Positions 21,263-31,809 of a DNA stretch of 45,254 bases are shown here, piece by piece (position 1 is the stretch's first letter; every line of letters begins with the position of its first letter). Position numbers and translations under genes: made by a program. The notes below the pieces were generated by a model. The model did not search any database, was not told the origin of the DNA, and saw nothing but the letters and a program-made list of their open reading frames with translations. Origin of the DNA: an uncultured Pelagibacteraceae bacterium (GTDB lineage Bacteria > Pseudomonadota > Alphaproteobacteria > Pelagibacterales > Pelagibacteraceae); assembly GCA_902585365.1 (NCBI GenBank), contig CACIDF010000006.1:1-45254 (forward strand), written 5' to 3'.

Positions 21263-24200
21263 TTAATTATCCTGTAAAGATTGGACTTTTAGTCTAGTAG
21301 TTTTCAAAGATTTTATCGCTTCAAGAAAAGAATAAGCAGTAGACATATTTGTACAATAAGGAATTTTATTTGCCAATGCCCCTCTTCTTAAAGCTCTCGC
21401 GTCGTTAATTCTATGCTCTGAGTTTCCACCTCCAGTATTTATTACAAGAGATATTTTTTTTGAATTTAAAACATCGACTATATGAGGTCTGCCACTACTT
21501 ACTTTATTAATTTTTCTACATTTCATCCCATTCTGTTCAATAATTTCCGAAGTTCCTTTTGTAGCCGAAAGAGTGAATCCAAGTTTAATCAATCTTTGAG
21601 CTATACCAATAATTTCCTGCTTATGAGAGTCCTTGACTGACAAGAAAGCCATTCCTTTTATCGGCAAAGAATTTGAGGCAGCTATTTGACTTTTTGCAAC
21701 TGCCATTCCAAAGTCTTCATCAAAACCCATAACTTCTCCAGTTGATTTCATTTCTGGTCCTAACAATACATCGCTATCTGGGAATTTATTGAAGGGAAAA
21801 ACTGCTTCTTTTACAGCAAATTTTTTATTAGTTTTATATTTCAATTTATATTTATTTAATTTTTCACCTGACATTATTCTCGATGCAATTTTTGCAAGCG
21901 ATATCCCATTTGCTTTAGAAACAAATGGTACGGTCCTACTAGCTCTTGGATTAACCTCGATTACATAAATTTCATCTTTTTTAATTGCAAATTGAATGTT
22001 CAAAAATCCCTTAACTTTTAAGGCTAACGCAAGCTTTCTTGTTTGGACTTTTAATTCTTTTAAAATATTTGCTTTTATAGATACTGGTGGTAAGCAACAA
22101 GCTGAGTCACCTGAGTGTATGCCTGCCTCTTCAATATGTTGCATTATTCCAGCAACGTAAACATCTTTTCCATCGGAAATAGCATCAACATCTACTTCCA
22201 TTGCATTATCAATAAATTTATCAATTAAAATTGGATTTTTTTCTGATGCTTTAAAAGCTTCATTAATAAATTGTTTTAATTGGCTTTTATCATGGACAAT
22301 TTCCATAGCTCTTCCTCCTAAAACATAAGACGGTCGAACAACAACAGGTAAGCCAATTTTTTCAGAAACTTTAATTGCTTGATCAAATCTATATGCAATT
22401 CCGCTCTCTGCTTGCTTAAGTTTTAATTTGATAAGTAGTTCTCTAAATCTGTCTCTATCTTCTGCTAAATCAATTGAAGTATATTGAGTTCCTAGAATCG
22501 GCAATTTATTATCATGTAAAAATTTTGCTAGTTTAATAGGAGTTTGACCACCAAATTGTGCAATTATACCTAAGAGATTACCTTTTGATTTTTCTTTTAA
22601 AATTATATTTTCTACATATTCTTCAATCAAAGGTTCAAAATATAATCTATCACTCGTGTCGTAATCTGTTGAAACTGTTTCAGGATTACAGTTAATCATG
22701 ATTGTTTCATATCCAGCTTCTTTCAAAGAAAAGCTAGCTTGACAACAGCAATAATCAAATTCTATTCCTTGGCCAATTCTATTAGGACCCCCTCCAAGTA
22801 TTATAATTTTCTTTTTATTTGTTGGTTCGGATTCACACTCAATTTTAAAAGAAAAATTCCTTTGATAGGTCGAATACATATAAGGAGTAAAAGACTTAAA
22901 TTCTGCTGCGCAAGTGTCAACTTTTTTAAACACCGGCAAAACTTTTAGAGCTTTTCTTTTTAATTTTACTATTTTTTCATTTATTCCAGTTATTTTAGAA
23001 ATTTTTTTATCGGAAAATCCTATAGATTTTATTCTATTAAATTCCCCAAATTTTTTTGGCAAACCTCTTAAAGCTAATTTTTTTTCTTCTTCAACTAATT
23101 CTTTAATTTGATTTAAAAACCAAGGATCAACTTTAGATAACTTGTAGATCGTATTAGTTGAAATTTTTTTTCTAAAAGCTTCTGCAATAAGAAGTAATTT
23201 GTTAGGAATATTAATCTTTAATTTTTTTAAAATCTCTTTTTTATTATAGTTAAATATATCATCTAGTCCTGTTAATCCAATTTCAAGAGATATGAGAGCT
23301 TTTTGTAACGACTCTTTAAAATTTCTTCCAATTGCCATTGCTTCACCCACAGATCTCATAGATGTGCCTAAAATTGCATCTGTATCTGAAAATTTTTCGA
23401 AGGTAAATCTAGGAATTTTTGTAACCACATAGTCTATAGTTGGTTCAAAAGATGCAGGTGTTACTTTTGTAATTTCATTTTGAAGCTCATCTAATGTGTA
23501 ACCTACGGCTAACTTTGCAGCCACTTTAGCAATTGGAAAACCTGTAGCTTTAGATGCTAAAGCCGAAGATCTTGAAACTCTAGGATTCATCTCAATTATT
23601 ACCATCCTTCCATTTTTAGGATTAATGGCAAATTGAACATTAGAGCCACCAGTTTCAACACCAATTTTTCTTAAACATGCAATAGATGCATTTCTCATTA
23701 CCTGGTATTCTTTATCAGTTAACGTTAATGCTGGGGCTATTGTCACCGAGTCACCTGTGTGGGTCCCCATAGGGTCAACATTTTCAATTGAACAAATTAT
23801 TATACAATTGTCATTTTTATCTCTAACTACCTCCATCTCGAACTCTTTCCATCCATCAAGACATTCTTCCACCAAAACTTGATTCTGTGGTGACTCTTTT
23901 ATTCCTTCTTTTACAATTTTAAAAAAATCTTTTTTTGTTCTTGCGATTCCACCACCTAAACCACCCAAAGTAAATGAAGGTCTAATTATTGCCGGTAAAC
24001 CAATTTTTTTTAGACATTTTTTTGAATTTGATAAAGTATTTAATATTTCAGACTTAGGTAAATCTAGACCAATATCAGTCATATTTTTTCTAAATTTCTT
24101 TCTATCTTCTGCGTTAGCAATTGCTTTTGAATTTGCACCTATAAGTTCAATTTTATATTTTTTTAGCAAACCAATTTTTTCAGCACTTATTGCAAGATTT

Positions 24201-24487
24201 AATGCAGTCTGCCCACCCATTGTTGGCAAAATTGCATCAGGTTTTTCTTTTTTTATAACTTCCTCAAGTACTTCTAGCGATATAGGCTCAATATATGTTT
24301 TGTCTGCAACGTCAGGATCAGTCATAATTGTTGCAGGGTTAGAATTAATTAATATTACTTTATAACCTTCATCTTTCAGAGCTTTGCAAGCTTGTGTTCC
24401 AGAATAATCAAACTCGCATGCTTGACCAATGATTATTGGACCAGCTCCAATAACTAAAATTTTTTTAATATCTTTTCTTTTTGGCAT
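21263..24487 (-). CDS. carB: Carbamoyl-phosphate synthase large subunit
   Basis: A 1074-residue enzyme making carbamoyl phosphate from bicarbonate, ATP and ammonia channelled from CarA, for arginine and pyrimidine synthesis. The internal duplication is visible: two ATP-grasp halves begin with [15 protein letters not shown] and [16 protein letters not shown]. Matching [18 protein letters not shown] and [24 protein letters not shown] pairs follow, then the C-terminal allosteric MGS domain ([11 protein letters not shown] to the end). The length is normal and the active-site motifs look intact. Its start overlaps the carA end by 23 bases. Confidence 0.98.
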   Translation of the reverse strand: MPKRKDIKKILVIGAGPIIIGQACEFDYSGTQACKALKDEGYKVILINSNPATIMTDPDVADKTYIEPISLEVLEEVIKKEKPDAILPTMGGQTALNLAISAEKIGLLKKYKIELIGANSKAIANAEDRKKFRKNMTDIGLDLPKSEILNTLSNSKKCLKKIGLPAIIRPSFTLGGLGGGIARTKKDFFKIVKEGIKESPQNQVLVEECLDGWKEFEMEVVRDKNDNCIIICSIENVDPMGTHTGDSVTIAPALTLTDKEYQVMRNASIACLRKIGVETGGSNVQFAINPKNGRMVIIEMNPRVSRSSALASKATGFPIAKVAAKLAVGYTLDELQNEITKVTPASFEPTIDYVVTKIPRFTFEKFSDTDAILGTSMRSVGEAMAIGRNFKESLQKALISLEIGLTGLDDIFNYNKKEILKKLKINIPNKLLLIAEAFRKKISTNTIYKLSKVDPWFLNQIKELVEEEKKLALRGLPKKFGEFNRIKSIGFSDKKISKITGINEKIVKLKRKALKVLPVFKKVDTCAAEFKSFTPYMYSTYQRNFSFKIECESEPTNKKKIIILGGGPNRIGQGIEFDYCCCQASFSLKEAGYETIMINCNPETVSTDYDTSDRLYFEPLIEEYVENIILKEKSKGNLLGIIAQFGGQTPIKLAKFLHDNKLPILGTQYTSIDLAEDRDRFRELLIKLKLKQAESGIAYRFDQAIKVSEKIGLPVVVRPSYVLGGRAMEIVHDKSQLKQFINEAFKASEKNPILIDKFIDNAMEVDVDAISDGKDVYVAGIMQHIEEAGIHSGDSACCLPPVSIKANILKELKVQTRKLALALKVKGFLNIQFAIKKDEIYVIEVNPRASRTVPFVSKANGISLAKIASRIMSGEKLNKYKLKYKTNKKFAVKEAVFPFNKFPDSDVLLGPEMKSTGEVMGFDEDFGMAVAKSQIAASNSLPIKGMAFLSVKDSHKQEIIGIAQRLIKLGFTLSATKGTSEIIEQNGMKCRKINKVSSGRPHIVDVLNSKKISLVINTGGGNSEHRINDARALRRGALANKIPYCTNMSTAYSFLEAIKSLKTTRLKVQSLQDN

Positions 24488-25658
24488 ATTTTTTTACATA
24501 TTTCATGAAATGACTAAATAAATACTTGCTATCTTGGGGACCTGGGTTTGCCTCTGGATGGTATTGAACGGAAAAAACTGGTTTATTTTTTAATCTTATA
24601 CCTTCAATAGAATTATCAAATAAGGATATGTGAGTTATTTCAGTATTTTTCTTTAAACTTTCTTTGATCACTTCGAACCCGTGGTTTTGGCTTGTTATTT
24701 CAACTTTATTAGTTATTAAATTTTTTACGGGGTGGTTAGCTCCTCTGTGTCCTAATTTCATTTTTCTTGTTTTTGCGTTTAAAGCAAGCGCTAATATTTG
24801 ATGACCCAAACAAATTCCAAATAAAGGTACACCACTTTGTATTAAATTTTTTACAATATTAATTGCATATTTTCCAGTTGCAGCTGGATCGCCTGGACCA
24901 TTTGATAAAAAAACACCATGAGGTTTCAGTTTAAAAATTTCATCTGAATTTTTTTTGCATGATACTACCTTAACTTCGCAATCATAATTGGAAAAATACC
25001 TAAGTATATTTTTTTTAATTCCAAAATCAATTGCAACAATTTTAAATTTTCTTTTTTTATTTTTTTCAAAACCCCTAACTTTTTTCCAAGTTTTTAATCC
25101 TTTCCAAGTATAAGTTTTTGTTGTTGTAACTTCTTTAGCAAGGTCCATACCCTTTAATCCAGGCCAATTTATTGACTTTTTTATTAGCTTACTTAAATTG
25201 AATTTTCCGCTTTTATTATTAGCTATCGTACCTTTGGGCGCTCCTTTATCTCTAATAAAATTTGTTAAACTTCTAGTATCTAGACCAGTTATTCCAACTA
25301 TTTTATTTTTTTTAAGCCATTTATCTAAGTTTTGAAGAGATCTGTAATTTGAAGGATTTGTTATTTCGGAATTAAATATTACACCTCTGGCCCAAATTTT
25401 GTCAGACTCTATATCCTCGTTGTTTGTTCCAACATTCCCTATATGAGGAAATGTAAAATTTATTATCTGTCCAGCGTACGATGGATCAGATATAATTTCT
25501 TGATAGCCTGTTAAAGAAGTATTAAAACAAACTTCACCAGTTGCCTCACCTTTATAACCTAATCCAATCCCTTTAAATATTGAGTTATTTTCAAGAACTA
25601 AAATAGCAGTGTTAAAATTAGAAAAATATGAAGTTTTGCTTTTCTGTTTTGTTGTCAA
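24465..25658 (-). CDS. carA: Carbamoyl-phosphate synthase small (glutaminase) subunit
   Basis: A 397-residue class I glutamine amidotransferase subunit that supplies ammonia to CarB. The N-terminal CarA domain shows [15 protein letters not shown] and [10 protein letters not shown]. The amidotransferase domain has the catalytic Cys in FGICLGHQ and the His/Glu pair in YHPEANPGP. The frame opens at TTG directly after an in-frame stop, and no ATG or GTG occurs before the conserved region, so TTG (25656-25658) is the only conventional start. Length and alignment of [14 protein letters not shown] with known CarA support it. A palindrome lies four bases upstream of the start. Confidence 0.95.
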   Translation of the reverse strand: MTTKQKSKTSYFSNFNTAILVLENNSIFKGIGLGYKGEATGEVCFNTSLTGYQEIISDPSYAGQIINFTFPHIGNVGTNNEDIESDKIWARGVIFNSEITNPSNYRSLQNLDKWLKKNKIVGITGLDTRSLTNFIRDKGAPKGTIANNKSGKFNLSKLIKKSINWPGLKGMDLAKEVTTTKTYTWKGLKTWKKVRGFEKNKKRKFKIVAIDFGIKKNILRYFSNYDCEVKVVSCKKNSDEIFKLKPHGVFLSNGPGDPAATGKYAINIVKNLIQSGVPLFGICLGHQILALALNAKTRKMKLGHRGANHPVKNLITNKVEITSQNHGFEVIKESLKKNTEITHISLFDNSIEGIRLKNKPVFSVQYHPEANPGPQDSKYLFSHFMKYVKKYAKKKRY

Positions 25659-25662
25659 TTAC

Positions 25663-25674
25663 AACTCATGAGTT
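25663..25674. promoter_or_regulatory. 12-bp perfect palindrome upstream of carA
   Basis: AACTCATGAGTT is a perfect 12-base palindrome ending four bases before the TTG start of carA. It falls where the predicted transcription start and ribosome entry would be. It could be an operator for a dimeric regulator or a short 5'-UTR hairpin. No regulator is identified. Confidence 0.4.
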
Positions 25675-25679
25675 AAAGG

Positions 25680-25708
25680 TTAATACAATAAAACCCTTTT
25701 TTCCGCAA
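25680..25708 (-). promoter_or_regulatory. Predicted sigma-70 promoter of carAB
   Basis: Reading the minus strand, TTGCGG (25708-25703) and TATTAA (25685-25680) are separated by 17 bases, placing the transcript start near 25673, inside the AACTCATGAGTT palindrome. This is the only spacer above 100 bases in the window (25659-25783), and the rest of it is A/T runs leading to the divergent GatB/YqeY-domain gene. Confidence 0.45.
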
Positions 25709-25783
25709 CATATCTAATGGAAAATTTAAAAAAAAATAATTTTTTCTTTTGAAGAAATTTCTCTTTAAAAGTAAGTTTAGATT

Positions 25784-26245
25784 ATGACTATTCGAGATAC
25801 GATTGATTTAGACTACAAAAATTCACTTAAATTAAAAGATAAAATAAAAATATCAACTTACAGGTTAATATTATCTGGCATCAAGGAATTAGATATTAAC
25901 AATAGATCGGGACCTCAAAAAAAAGAGACTGATGATAATGATATTAAAAAAATGTTAAAGAAAATGATTAAACAAAGAACCGAATCAATCGAAGTTTATA
26001 AAAAAAATAATAGAGATGATTTGCTTCAAATAGAAAAACAAGAGCAAGAAATTTTATCCAGTTATTTACCAAAACAAATGGGCGAGGAAGAAACAAAGAA
26101 AATTTGCAATGAAATTATTGAGTCCACAAAAGCATCATCAATAAAAGATATGGGTAGAGTTATGGGAGAACTAAAAAAAAATTATTCTGACTCAATAGAT
26201 TTTTCTTTAGCTGGCAAAGTTTTAAAAGAGCTTTTAAATAAATGA
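25784..26245 (+). CDS. GatB/YqeY domain-containing protein
   Basis: A 153-residue protein matching the stand-alone YqeY family, related to the C-terminal tRNA-binding tail of GatB. Typical features are seen: an opening L-K-x-K-D/K-x-x-x-x-S-x-x-R-L-x-x-x-x-I-K-like stretch, the mid-part TESIEVYKKNNRDDL, LSSYLPKQMGEEE, and the Gly-rich MGRVMGELKKNY. The biochemical role is not established; in many bacteria the gene sits, as here, in front of dnaG and rpoD, with rpsU often nearby. The gap to dnaG is 10 bases, so they are probably cotranscribed. Confidence 0.9.
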   Translation: MTIRDTIDLDYKNSLKLKDKIKISTYRLILSGIKELDINNRSGPQKKETDDNDIKKMLKKMIKQRTESIEVYKKNNRDDLLQIEKQEQEILSSYLPKQMGEEETKKICNEIIESTKASSIKDMGRVMGELKKNYSDSIDFSLAGKVLKELLNK

Positions 26246-26255
26246 TTAATTAAAA

Positions 26256-28028
26256 ATGAAATACCCGAAGGAATATTTAGAAGAAATAAAATCAAGATTA
26301 AAAGTTTCTACAGTAGTATCTAAATTTGTGGCAATAAAAAAAAGAGGTAAGGAATTTGTTGGCCTGTCACCTTTTAAAAATGAAAAAACACCCTCATTCA
26401 CAATTAATGACGAAAAAGGTTTCTATCATTGCTTTAGCACAGGAGAACACGGAAATATATTTGATTTTTTAATGAAAACCCAAAATTTAAAATTTGGGGA
26501 AGCAGTTAGAAGTTTGGCAAATCAGGCCGGATTACAACCCTATAGATTTACTAAACAAGACGAACAAAGGGAAAAAGATTGGAATATATATACTGAAATT
26601 TACTCAACTTATATAAAAAGAAGCAAAAAAAATATAATTACATCGAACATCTCGAATAAAAAAGTTTTAGATTACTTAAAAAAAAGAAACTTGGATGGTA
26701 AATCTATTGAAGAATTTAATTTAGGTTATGTACCATTTGACTCAAAGACATTTTTTGAACTCAAAAGTCAATTCGAGGAAAAAAGTTTAAAAGACTCTGG
26801 TTTGTTTTATTTAGATGAAAGAAAAAATGAATACGTAGATAGATTTAGAGGAAGATTGGTTTTTCCGATTTATTCTTTAACTGGAAAGGCTATTGCTTTT
26901 GGTGGAAGGATAATTGAAGAAAATAAAAAAATTGCAAAATATGTCAATTCTCCAGAAACTAATTTTTTCAAAAAAGGAAATAATCTATACAATTTAAATA
27001 AAGCAAGAAAAATTTCAAATAAATACGATGAGGTATATTTAGTTGAAGGATATATGGATGTTATAAAATTATATAATAATCAAATATTAAATTGTGTAGC
27101 AAATCTTGGTACTGCACTTACAAATAAACAAATTTTATTATTAGGACAATTCTTTTCAGAAATCATTATTTGTTTTGATGGAGATGAAAGCGGCTATCAA
27201 GCAGCGTTAAGAGCAGCTGAAAACTCATTAAAGTTCTTACAACCTGAAAAACAAATCTCTTTTTTATTTTTACCAAATGGCGAAGATCCTGATAGTTTCG
27301 TTGAAAGCAAAGGTAAAGAGTATTTTTTAAAATATTCTAAAGATAACAAAATACAAATACATAAATTTATTTTTAATCATTATTTGATCAACTCAAAAAA
27401 AACACCAACAGAACTTGCTATGATTGAAAAAAAATTATCGATTTTAGCTAATTCTATAAACGATACGGTAGTTAAAAAATATGTTTTAGGTTTTTTTTTA
27501 GACCAGTTATCAAATTTTCTTCCATCAAAAACTAAAGTTTTACTAAATAATTATAGTTTAAAAAAAGCTAGATCTCTTGAAATTACAAAAAATATTTATA
27601 AGGAAACACAAAAATTTTCCTCAATAGAAATTAAGGAACTTTCTTTATTATACATAATTTTGAACAATCTAGATTTTTTTTATCATCGGTTAGATTTATT
27701 GAACGATCTTTTATTTTTTTCAAAAGAAAATAAAATTCTTTTTCAACTAGTTGAACAATCATTAAAAAATGGAAATTACAATAATATAGATATAGACAAA
27801 AAATATTTAGATAATATTAATAAGTTTGCGACTGTTAAACATATTGTTAAAAAAAATGATGATAACCATTCTAAACTATTAGAAATTATTGAAGATATTA
27901 AAAAAGACCTTAAAACTTATAGTCTAGAATTAAGAATCCAAGAACTAGAATCAAAATTTGCTGAAGATTTTAACCAAAACACTTTTGATGAAATTAGAAG
28001 GCTGAAAAAAGAGCAAAATATTAATTAA
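26256..28028 (+). CDS. dnaG: DNA primase, with degenerate zinc-binding motif
   Basis: A 590-residue primase making RNA primers at the fork. The order is N-terminal zinc-binding domain (1-100), RNA-polymerase/TOPRIM core with LVEGYMDVIKLY and ICFDGDESGYQA, and a helicase-interacting C-terminal region. In the N-terminal domain the usual C-x2-H and C-x2-C ligands read SPFK (S38, K41) and CFST (C59, T62), so three of four E. coli zinc ligands are absent, while the surrounding NEKTPSF and HGNIFDFL are conserved. Zinc-free DnaG N-domains also seem to occur in other bacteria, so this is probably a lineage trait and not decay. It lies between the GatB/YqeY-domain gene and rpoD. Confidence 0.96.
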   Translation: MKYPKEYLEEIKSRLKVSTVVSKFVAIKKRGKEFVGLSPFKNEKTPSFTINDEKGFYHCFSTGEHGNIFDFLMKTQNLKFGEAVRSLANQAGLQPYRFTKQDEQREKDWNIYTEIYSTYIKRSKKNIITSNISNKKVLDYLKKRNLDGKSIEEFNLGYVPFDSKTFFELKSQFEEKSLKDSGLFYLDERKNEYVDRFRGRLVFPIYSLTGKAIAFGGRIIEENKKIAKYVNSPETNFFKKGNNLYNLNKARKISNKYDEVYLVEGYMDVIKLYNNQILNCVANLGTALTNKQILLLGQFFSEIIICFDGDESGYQAALRAAENSLKFLQPEKQISFLFLPNGEDPDSFVESKGKEYFLKYSKDNKIQIHKFIFNHYLINSKKTPTELAMIEKKLSILANSINDTVVKKYVLGFFLDQLSNFLPSKTKVLLNNYSLKKARSLEITKNIYKETQKFSSIEIKELSLLYIILNNLDFFYHRLDLLNDLLFFSKENKILFQLVEQSLKNGNYNNIDIDKKYLDNINKFATVKHIVKKNDDNHSKLLEIIEDIKKDLKTYSLELRIQELESKFAEDFNQNTFDEIRRLKKEQNIN

Positions 28029-28094
28029 ATCAACACAAAAAAATATAGATTTTTTTAAAATTGTCATTATATAAGTAATTCCTAATTTTTAACT

Positions 28095-29951
28095 GTGGAA
28101 AGAATTATTACAAAATCATTTGCAAGATTAATGGGCAGAGGTGTTCATAGGGGTTTTATTACTCATGAAGAACTTAGTAAATCTTTAGGTAAAAGAAATT
28201 TATCAAGTCAAAATCTATCCCAAGCTTTCCTTCATATTTTGGATGAAAAAATAACTTTAGTAGAAAAAAAATCAGATTTTAAAGCTACCAAAAAAAGAGA
28301 CAACCAGAATAAAGAGGAACCAAAAAGTCTAGAAAAAAGCGATGACCCAATCCGTATGTACTTAAGAGAAATGGGAGGTGTAGAACTTTTGTCAAGGGAG
28401 GGTGAAATTGCAATTGCTAAACGAATTGAAGCTGGGAAAGATGTAATGTTAAATGCATTATCACAAAGTCCAGTTACTGCAGAACAATTTAGTGAATGGA
28501 ACGATAAACTTCATAAAGATGAGATAATGGTTAGAGAGATTATAGATATTGATACAAATTACATGGAGGATGAAAACTCAACACAAGGGTTAAAAAATAA
28601 AAAAAATAAAGACGAATCGCAAACAGTTAAAGATGGGTCGAATGAAGAAAAAAAAGATAATAGCAGTTCTGATGATGAAGATGAGTTTAATCCAACATTA
28701 GCTGCAATGGAAAGTGAGATTAAGCCCAAAGTTCTAGAAACAGTTAACAATCTAACAAAAAATTACAGTAAATTAATTAAACATCAAAAAGAAAAGCTCG
28801 ATAATATTTTAAATAGCACTAAATATTCACCGGCTAAAGAAAAAAATTATCAAAAATTAGTTAACGAAATTTTAGAGAGTATTAAATCACTTCAACTATC
28901 TCCTTCCGTTTTAGAAAATTTGGTTCAAAAACATTATGTTGAAAATAAAAAAATTATTTCGTTAGAAGGAAATTTGCTAAGACTCGCAATGGATAATAAA
29001 ATTTCAAGGGATGAATTTATAAAATTTTATATTGGTAATGAAATTAATCCAAATCTAAAAAATTTTTTAGCATCCAACTCAGCTTGGAAAAATTTTTTTA
29101 ATAAAAATAAGACTGAATTTAAAAATATAAGGGATAGATTAGTAGAAATCAGCCATAAACTTGGTATAAGTGTAACAGATTTTAAAAAGTTAGTTAGCAG
29201 AGTACAAAAAGGAGAGAAAGAGTCACGTATTGCAAAAAAAGAAATGGTTGAGGCAAACCTAAGACTAGTTATCTCAATAGCAAAAAAATATACTAACCGT
29301 GGATTACAATTTTTAGATTTAATTCAAGAGGGAAATATTGGTCTAATGAAAGCAGTAGATAAGTTTGAGTATAGGAGAGGATATAAATTTTCTACATATG
29401 CAACGTGGTGGATAAGACAAGCAATTACAAGATCCATCGCAGACCAGGCTAGAACAATAAGAATTCCTGTTCACATGATAGAAACAATTAACAAAATTGT
29501 TAGAACTCAAAGACTAATCTTGAGTGAGTTTGGAAGAGAAGCTACACCTGAGGAACTAGCAAAAAAATTAAGAATGCCTTTAGAAAAAGTTAGAAAAGTT
29601 TTGAAAATTTCAAAAGAACCTGTCTCTCTCGAGAAACCTGTAGGAGATGAGGAAGATAGTAACTTAGGTGACTTTATAGAGGATACCAAAGCTTTAGCTC
29701 CATTAGAACAAGCAATTAAATCAAATCTTAGCGAAGCTACTACTAAAATTCTGTCAACATTAACACCTAGAGAAGAGAGAGTTTTAAGAATGAGATTTGG
29801 GGTAGGCATGAACACAGATCATACTTTAGAGGAGGTTGGTTTACAGTTTTCTGTAACTCGAGAGAGGATTAGGCAAATTGAAGCAAAAGCTTTAAGAAAA
29901 CTTAAACACCCCAGCAGGTCAAAACAACTAAAAAGCTTCTTAGAAAGTTAG
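28095..29951 (+). CDS. rpoD: RNA polymerase primary sigma factor (sigma-70)
   Basis: A 618-residue housekeeping sigma factor. Regions are visible in order: 1.1-like N-terminus, 1.2 ([17 protein letters not shown]), a charged non-conserved region rich in D/E/S/K (about 150-200), 2.1-2.4 ([20 protein letters not shown], then [15 protein letters not shown]), 3 ([12 protein letters not shown]) and 4.2 helix-turn-helix ([18 protein letters not shown]). The start is GTG at 28095, the first start after an in-frame stop at 28083. It follows dnaG by 66 bases. Only 19 bases separate its stop from the first island gene. Confidence 0.97.
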   Translation: MERIITKSFARLMGRGVHRGFITHEELSKSLGKRNLSSQNLSQAFLHILDEKITLVEKKSDFKATKKRDNQNKEEPKSLEKSDDPIRMYLREMGGVELLSREGEIAIAKRIEAGKDVMLNALSQSPVTAEQFSEWNDKLHKDEIMVREIIDIDTNYMEDENSTQGLKNKKNKDESQTVKDGSNEEKKDNSSSDDEDEFNPTLAAMESEIKPKVLETVNNLTKNYSKLIKHQKEKLDNILNSTKYSPAKEKNYQKLVNEILESIKSLQLSPSVLENLVQKHYVENKKIISLEGNLLRLAMDNKISRDEFIKFYIGNEINPNLKNFLASNSAWKNFFNKNKTEFKNIRDRLVEISHKLGISVTDFKKLVSRVQKGEKESRIAKKEMVEANLRLVISIAKKYTNRGLQFLDLIQEGNIGLMKAVDKFEYRRGYKFSTYATWWIRQAITRSIADQARTIRIPVHMIETINKIVRTQRLILSEFGREATPEELAKKLRMPLEKVRKVLKISKEPVSLEKPVGDEEDSNLGDFIEDTKALAPLEQAIKSNLSEATTKILSTLTPREERVLRMRFGVGMNTDHTLEEVGLQFSVTRERIRQIEAKALRKLKHPSRSKQLKSFLES

Positions 29952-29970
29952 GCAAGACATTCTATAATAA

Positions 29971-30714
29971 ATGGATTTAGTTAGTATAATTATTCCATAT
30001 TATAAAAAAAAAAAATTTATTTTGACTACAATAAATTCGGCTATAAGCCAGTCATATACAAATATTGAAATTCTTATTGTTTATGATGATGAAAATTATG
30101 ATGATTTAAAGTTGTTAGAAGAAATCAAAAAAAAGGATGAAAGAATAAAAATTATTAAAAATAAAAAAAAAATGGGAGCTGGTCTTTCAAGAAATATAGG
30201 AATATCTAGCGCCAAAGGTAATTATATAGCCTTTTTAGATGCTGATGATGCTTGGGAAGTTGATAAACTGCGTAAACAAATGAGTTTTATGACTGATAAC
30301 AATTATCTAGTATCACATACATCTTATCAAATAGTTGATGAGGATAAAAATGTTATAGCGAACAGAGTCGCGCGTAGCTTCTATAATCTAGAGGACCTAT
30401 TAAAGTCTTGTGATATAGGCACATCAACAGTAATTATCAAAAAAAGTATATTTGGTGACCAAATTAAATTCCCGTCTATTAAAACAAAAGAAGACTTTGT
30501 TTTATGGTTGAGAATTTTAGAGAGAGATATTAAAATTTATGGTCTTGATAAGAATTTGAGTAAGTGGACAAAATCAAATTCATCTCTATCATCTTCTACT
30601 ATTCAAAAATTGATGGATGGTTTTAAGGTTTATAATAAATATATGAATTTTAATTCGATAAAATCATTATATTACCTAATTTGTTTAAGTTTAAATTATA
30701 TTATTAAAAAATAA
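29971..30714 (+). CDS. Family 2 glycosyltransferase
   Basis: A 247-residue GT-A glycosyltransferase. The nucleotide-sugar fold begins at once with VSIIIPYY. The acidic donor site is in YDDENYDDL, GLSRNIGISSAKGNYIAFLD follows the family pattern, and the metal-binding motif is DADD at about 89-92. Later residues (KTKEDFVLWLRIL) match the catalytic E/D-D-x-x-L-W-like motif. It probably adds a sugar to a surface polysaccharide or lipid-linked oligosaccharide. It is the first gene of the island. A 12-A run (30004-30015) encodes KKKK at codons 12-15. Donor and acceptor are unknown. Confidence 0.87.
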   Translation: MDLVSIIIPYYKKKKFILTTINSAISQSYTNIEILIVYDDENYDDLKLLEEIKKKDERIKIIKNKKKMGAGLSRNIGISSAKGNYIAFLDADDAWEVDKLRKQMSFMTDNNYLVSHTSYQIVDEDKNVIANRVARSFYNLEDLLKSCDIGTSTVIIKKSIFGDQIKFPSIKTKEDFVLWLRILERDIKIYGLDKNLSKWTKSNSSLSSSTIQKLMDGFKVYNKYMNFNSIKSLYYLICLSLNYIIKK

Positions 30715-31743
30715 ATGTTGTATTTTTTTTTGTTATATTTCCTGACAATTATATTTTTTGCGATATATTTTAAGAAAAAAAAATATTTATCTAATTATTC
30801 TGGTGATAATCACCAACTTTTTTCTAATAAAAAAAATATTCCCCTAATTGGTGGAATTTTTTTAGTCATACCAATCCTATCTATTAATTATAATAATATT
30901 TTTTATGTTTTAATAATATTATCTATTTTTACGTTGGGATTTCTTTCTGATATAAAAGTTATAGTTTCAGCTAAGCAAAGATTTTTATTCCAAATTATAC
31001 TGGTTTTTTTTTCTGTAATTTTTTTAGATTTAAAAATATTATCATCAAGAATACTTTTTTTTGATAGTCTGTTGGAATTAATTTATTTGAATATTCTTTT
31101 TACATGTTTCTGTTTACTAATACTAATTAATGGATCAAATTTTATCGATGGGCTTAATGGACTTTTGTTAATTTATATGACAATAGTAATATACATTCTG
31201 TTCGATAATAGTTTGCTATCAAACACAAATGTAAAATTGTTGTTTGAAAGTGATGGAAAACACTTTTTATTTTTAGCCATTACTTTAATTGTAATTACAA
31301 TTCTAAATCTTACTAATTCGTTAATGTTAGGGGATGCAGGTGCTTATGTTCTAAGTTTTTTTGTGGGTTATCTTATAATAATATGTCATAATTCCAATCC
31401 CAACATATCACCTTATTTTTTTATTACTTTATTGTGGTACCCATGTTATGAAAATTTGTTTTCTATAATTAGAAAATTAAAAAATAAATTCTCCCCACTA
31501 TCGCCGGATAACAATCATCTACATCAATTGATCTATCAAAAGTTTAACAAAATTATTAGCGATAAAGTCATAGCAAATAATGCAAGTAGCATTTTGATTA
31601 ATATTGCGAATTTTATAATCCTTTTATTAGCTGCGAGATACCCATATGAAAGTATCTATCAACTAAAAATTATCTCAACTTCAATTTTTTTATATACTTC
31701 AATATTTTTTATATTAAATACAAAAATCAAAATTCTAAAATAA
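30715..31743 (+). CDS. WecA/MraY-like undecaprenyl-phosphate sugar-1-phosphate transferase
   Basis: A 342-residue polytopic membrane protein of glycosyltransferase family 4. Motifs: GGIF near residue 46, LGFLSDI (74-80) where WecA/MraY have a D-D pair (here S79-D... reads S-D), NFIDGLNGL (142-150), LMLGDAGAYVLSF (203-215) and a His-rich NNHLHQL (267-273). It should link a sugar-1-phosphate to undecaprenyl phosphate, starting a glycan repeat unit. The start follows the previous stop without any gap. The Ser in place of the first Asp of the D-D pair is notable, though some WecA/WbpL-like subgroups seem to share it. Confidence 0.84.
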   Translation: MLYFFLLYFLTIIFFAIYFKKKKYLSNYSGDNHQLFSNKKNIPLIGGIFLVIPILSINYNNIFYVLIILSIFTLGFLSDIKVIVSAKQRFLFQIILVFFSVIFLDLKILSSRILFFDSLLELIYLNILFTCFCLLILINGSNFIDGLNGLLLIYMTIVIYILFDNSLLSNTNVKLLFESDGKHFLFLAITLIVITILNLTNSLMLGDAGAYVLSFFVGYLIIICHNSNPNISPYFFITLLWYPCYENLFSIIRKLKNKFSPLSPDNNHLHQLIYQKFNKIISDKVIANNASSILINIANFIILLLAARYPYESIYQLKIISTSIFLYTSIFFILNTKIKILK

Positions 31744-31768
31744 AATTACTCTTATCAACTGATTTGCT

Positions 31769-31774
31769 TATAAT
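31769..31774 (+). promoter_or_regulatory. Consensus -10 element inside the polysaccharide island
   Basis: A perfect TATAAT lies in the 66-base gap before the membrane-protein gene and 36 bases upstream of its ATG. The -35 region (31746-31751) is poor. It may give the second half of the island its own transcript, but in such AT-rich DNA a single hexamer is weak evidence. Confidence 0.3.
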
Positions 31775-31809
31775 AAATAAAAAAGTATGGTATCAATAAC
31801 ATTACTGAA

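Noticed and set aside
25675..25783. Riboswitch or small RNA in the longest spacer (carA to the GatB/YqeY-domain gene)
   Set aside because: Apart from the promoter-like hexamers and the palindrome it contains mostly A and T runs, with no paired stems long enough or conserved motif.
29940..29968. Promoter-like TTAGAA-17-TATAAT before the GT2 gene
   Set aside because: The -10 ends two bases before the ATG, so transcription would begin inside the coding region, downstream of the required VSIIIPYY start; it is probably chance in AT-rich DNA.
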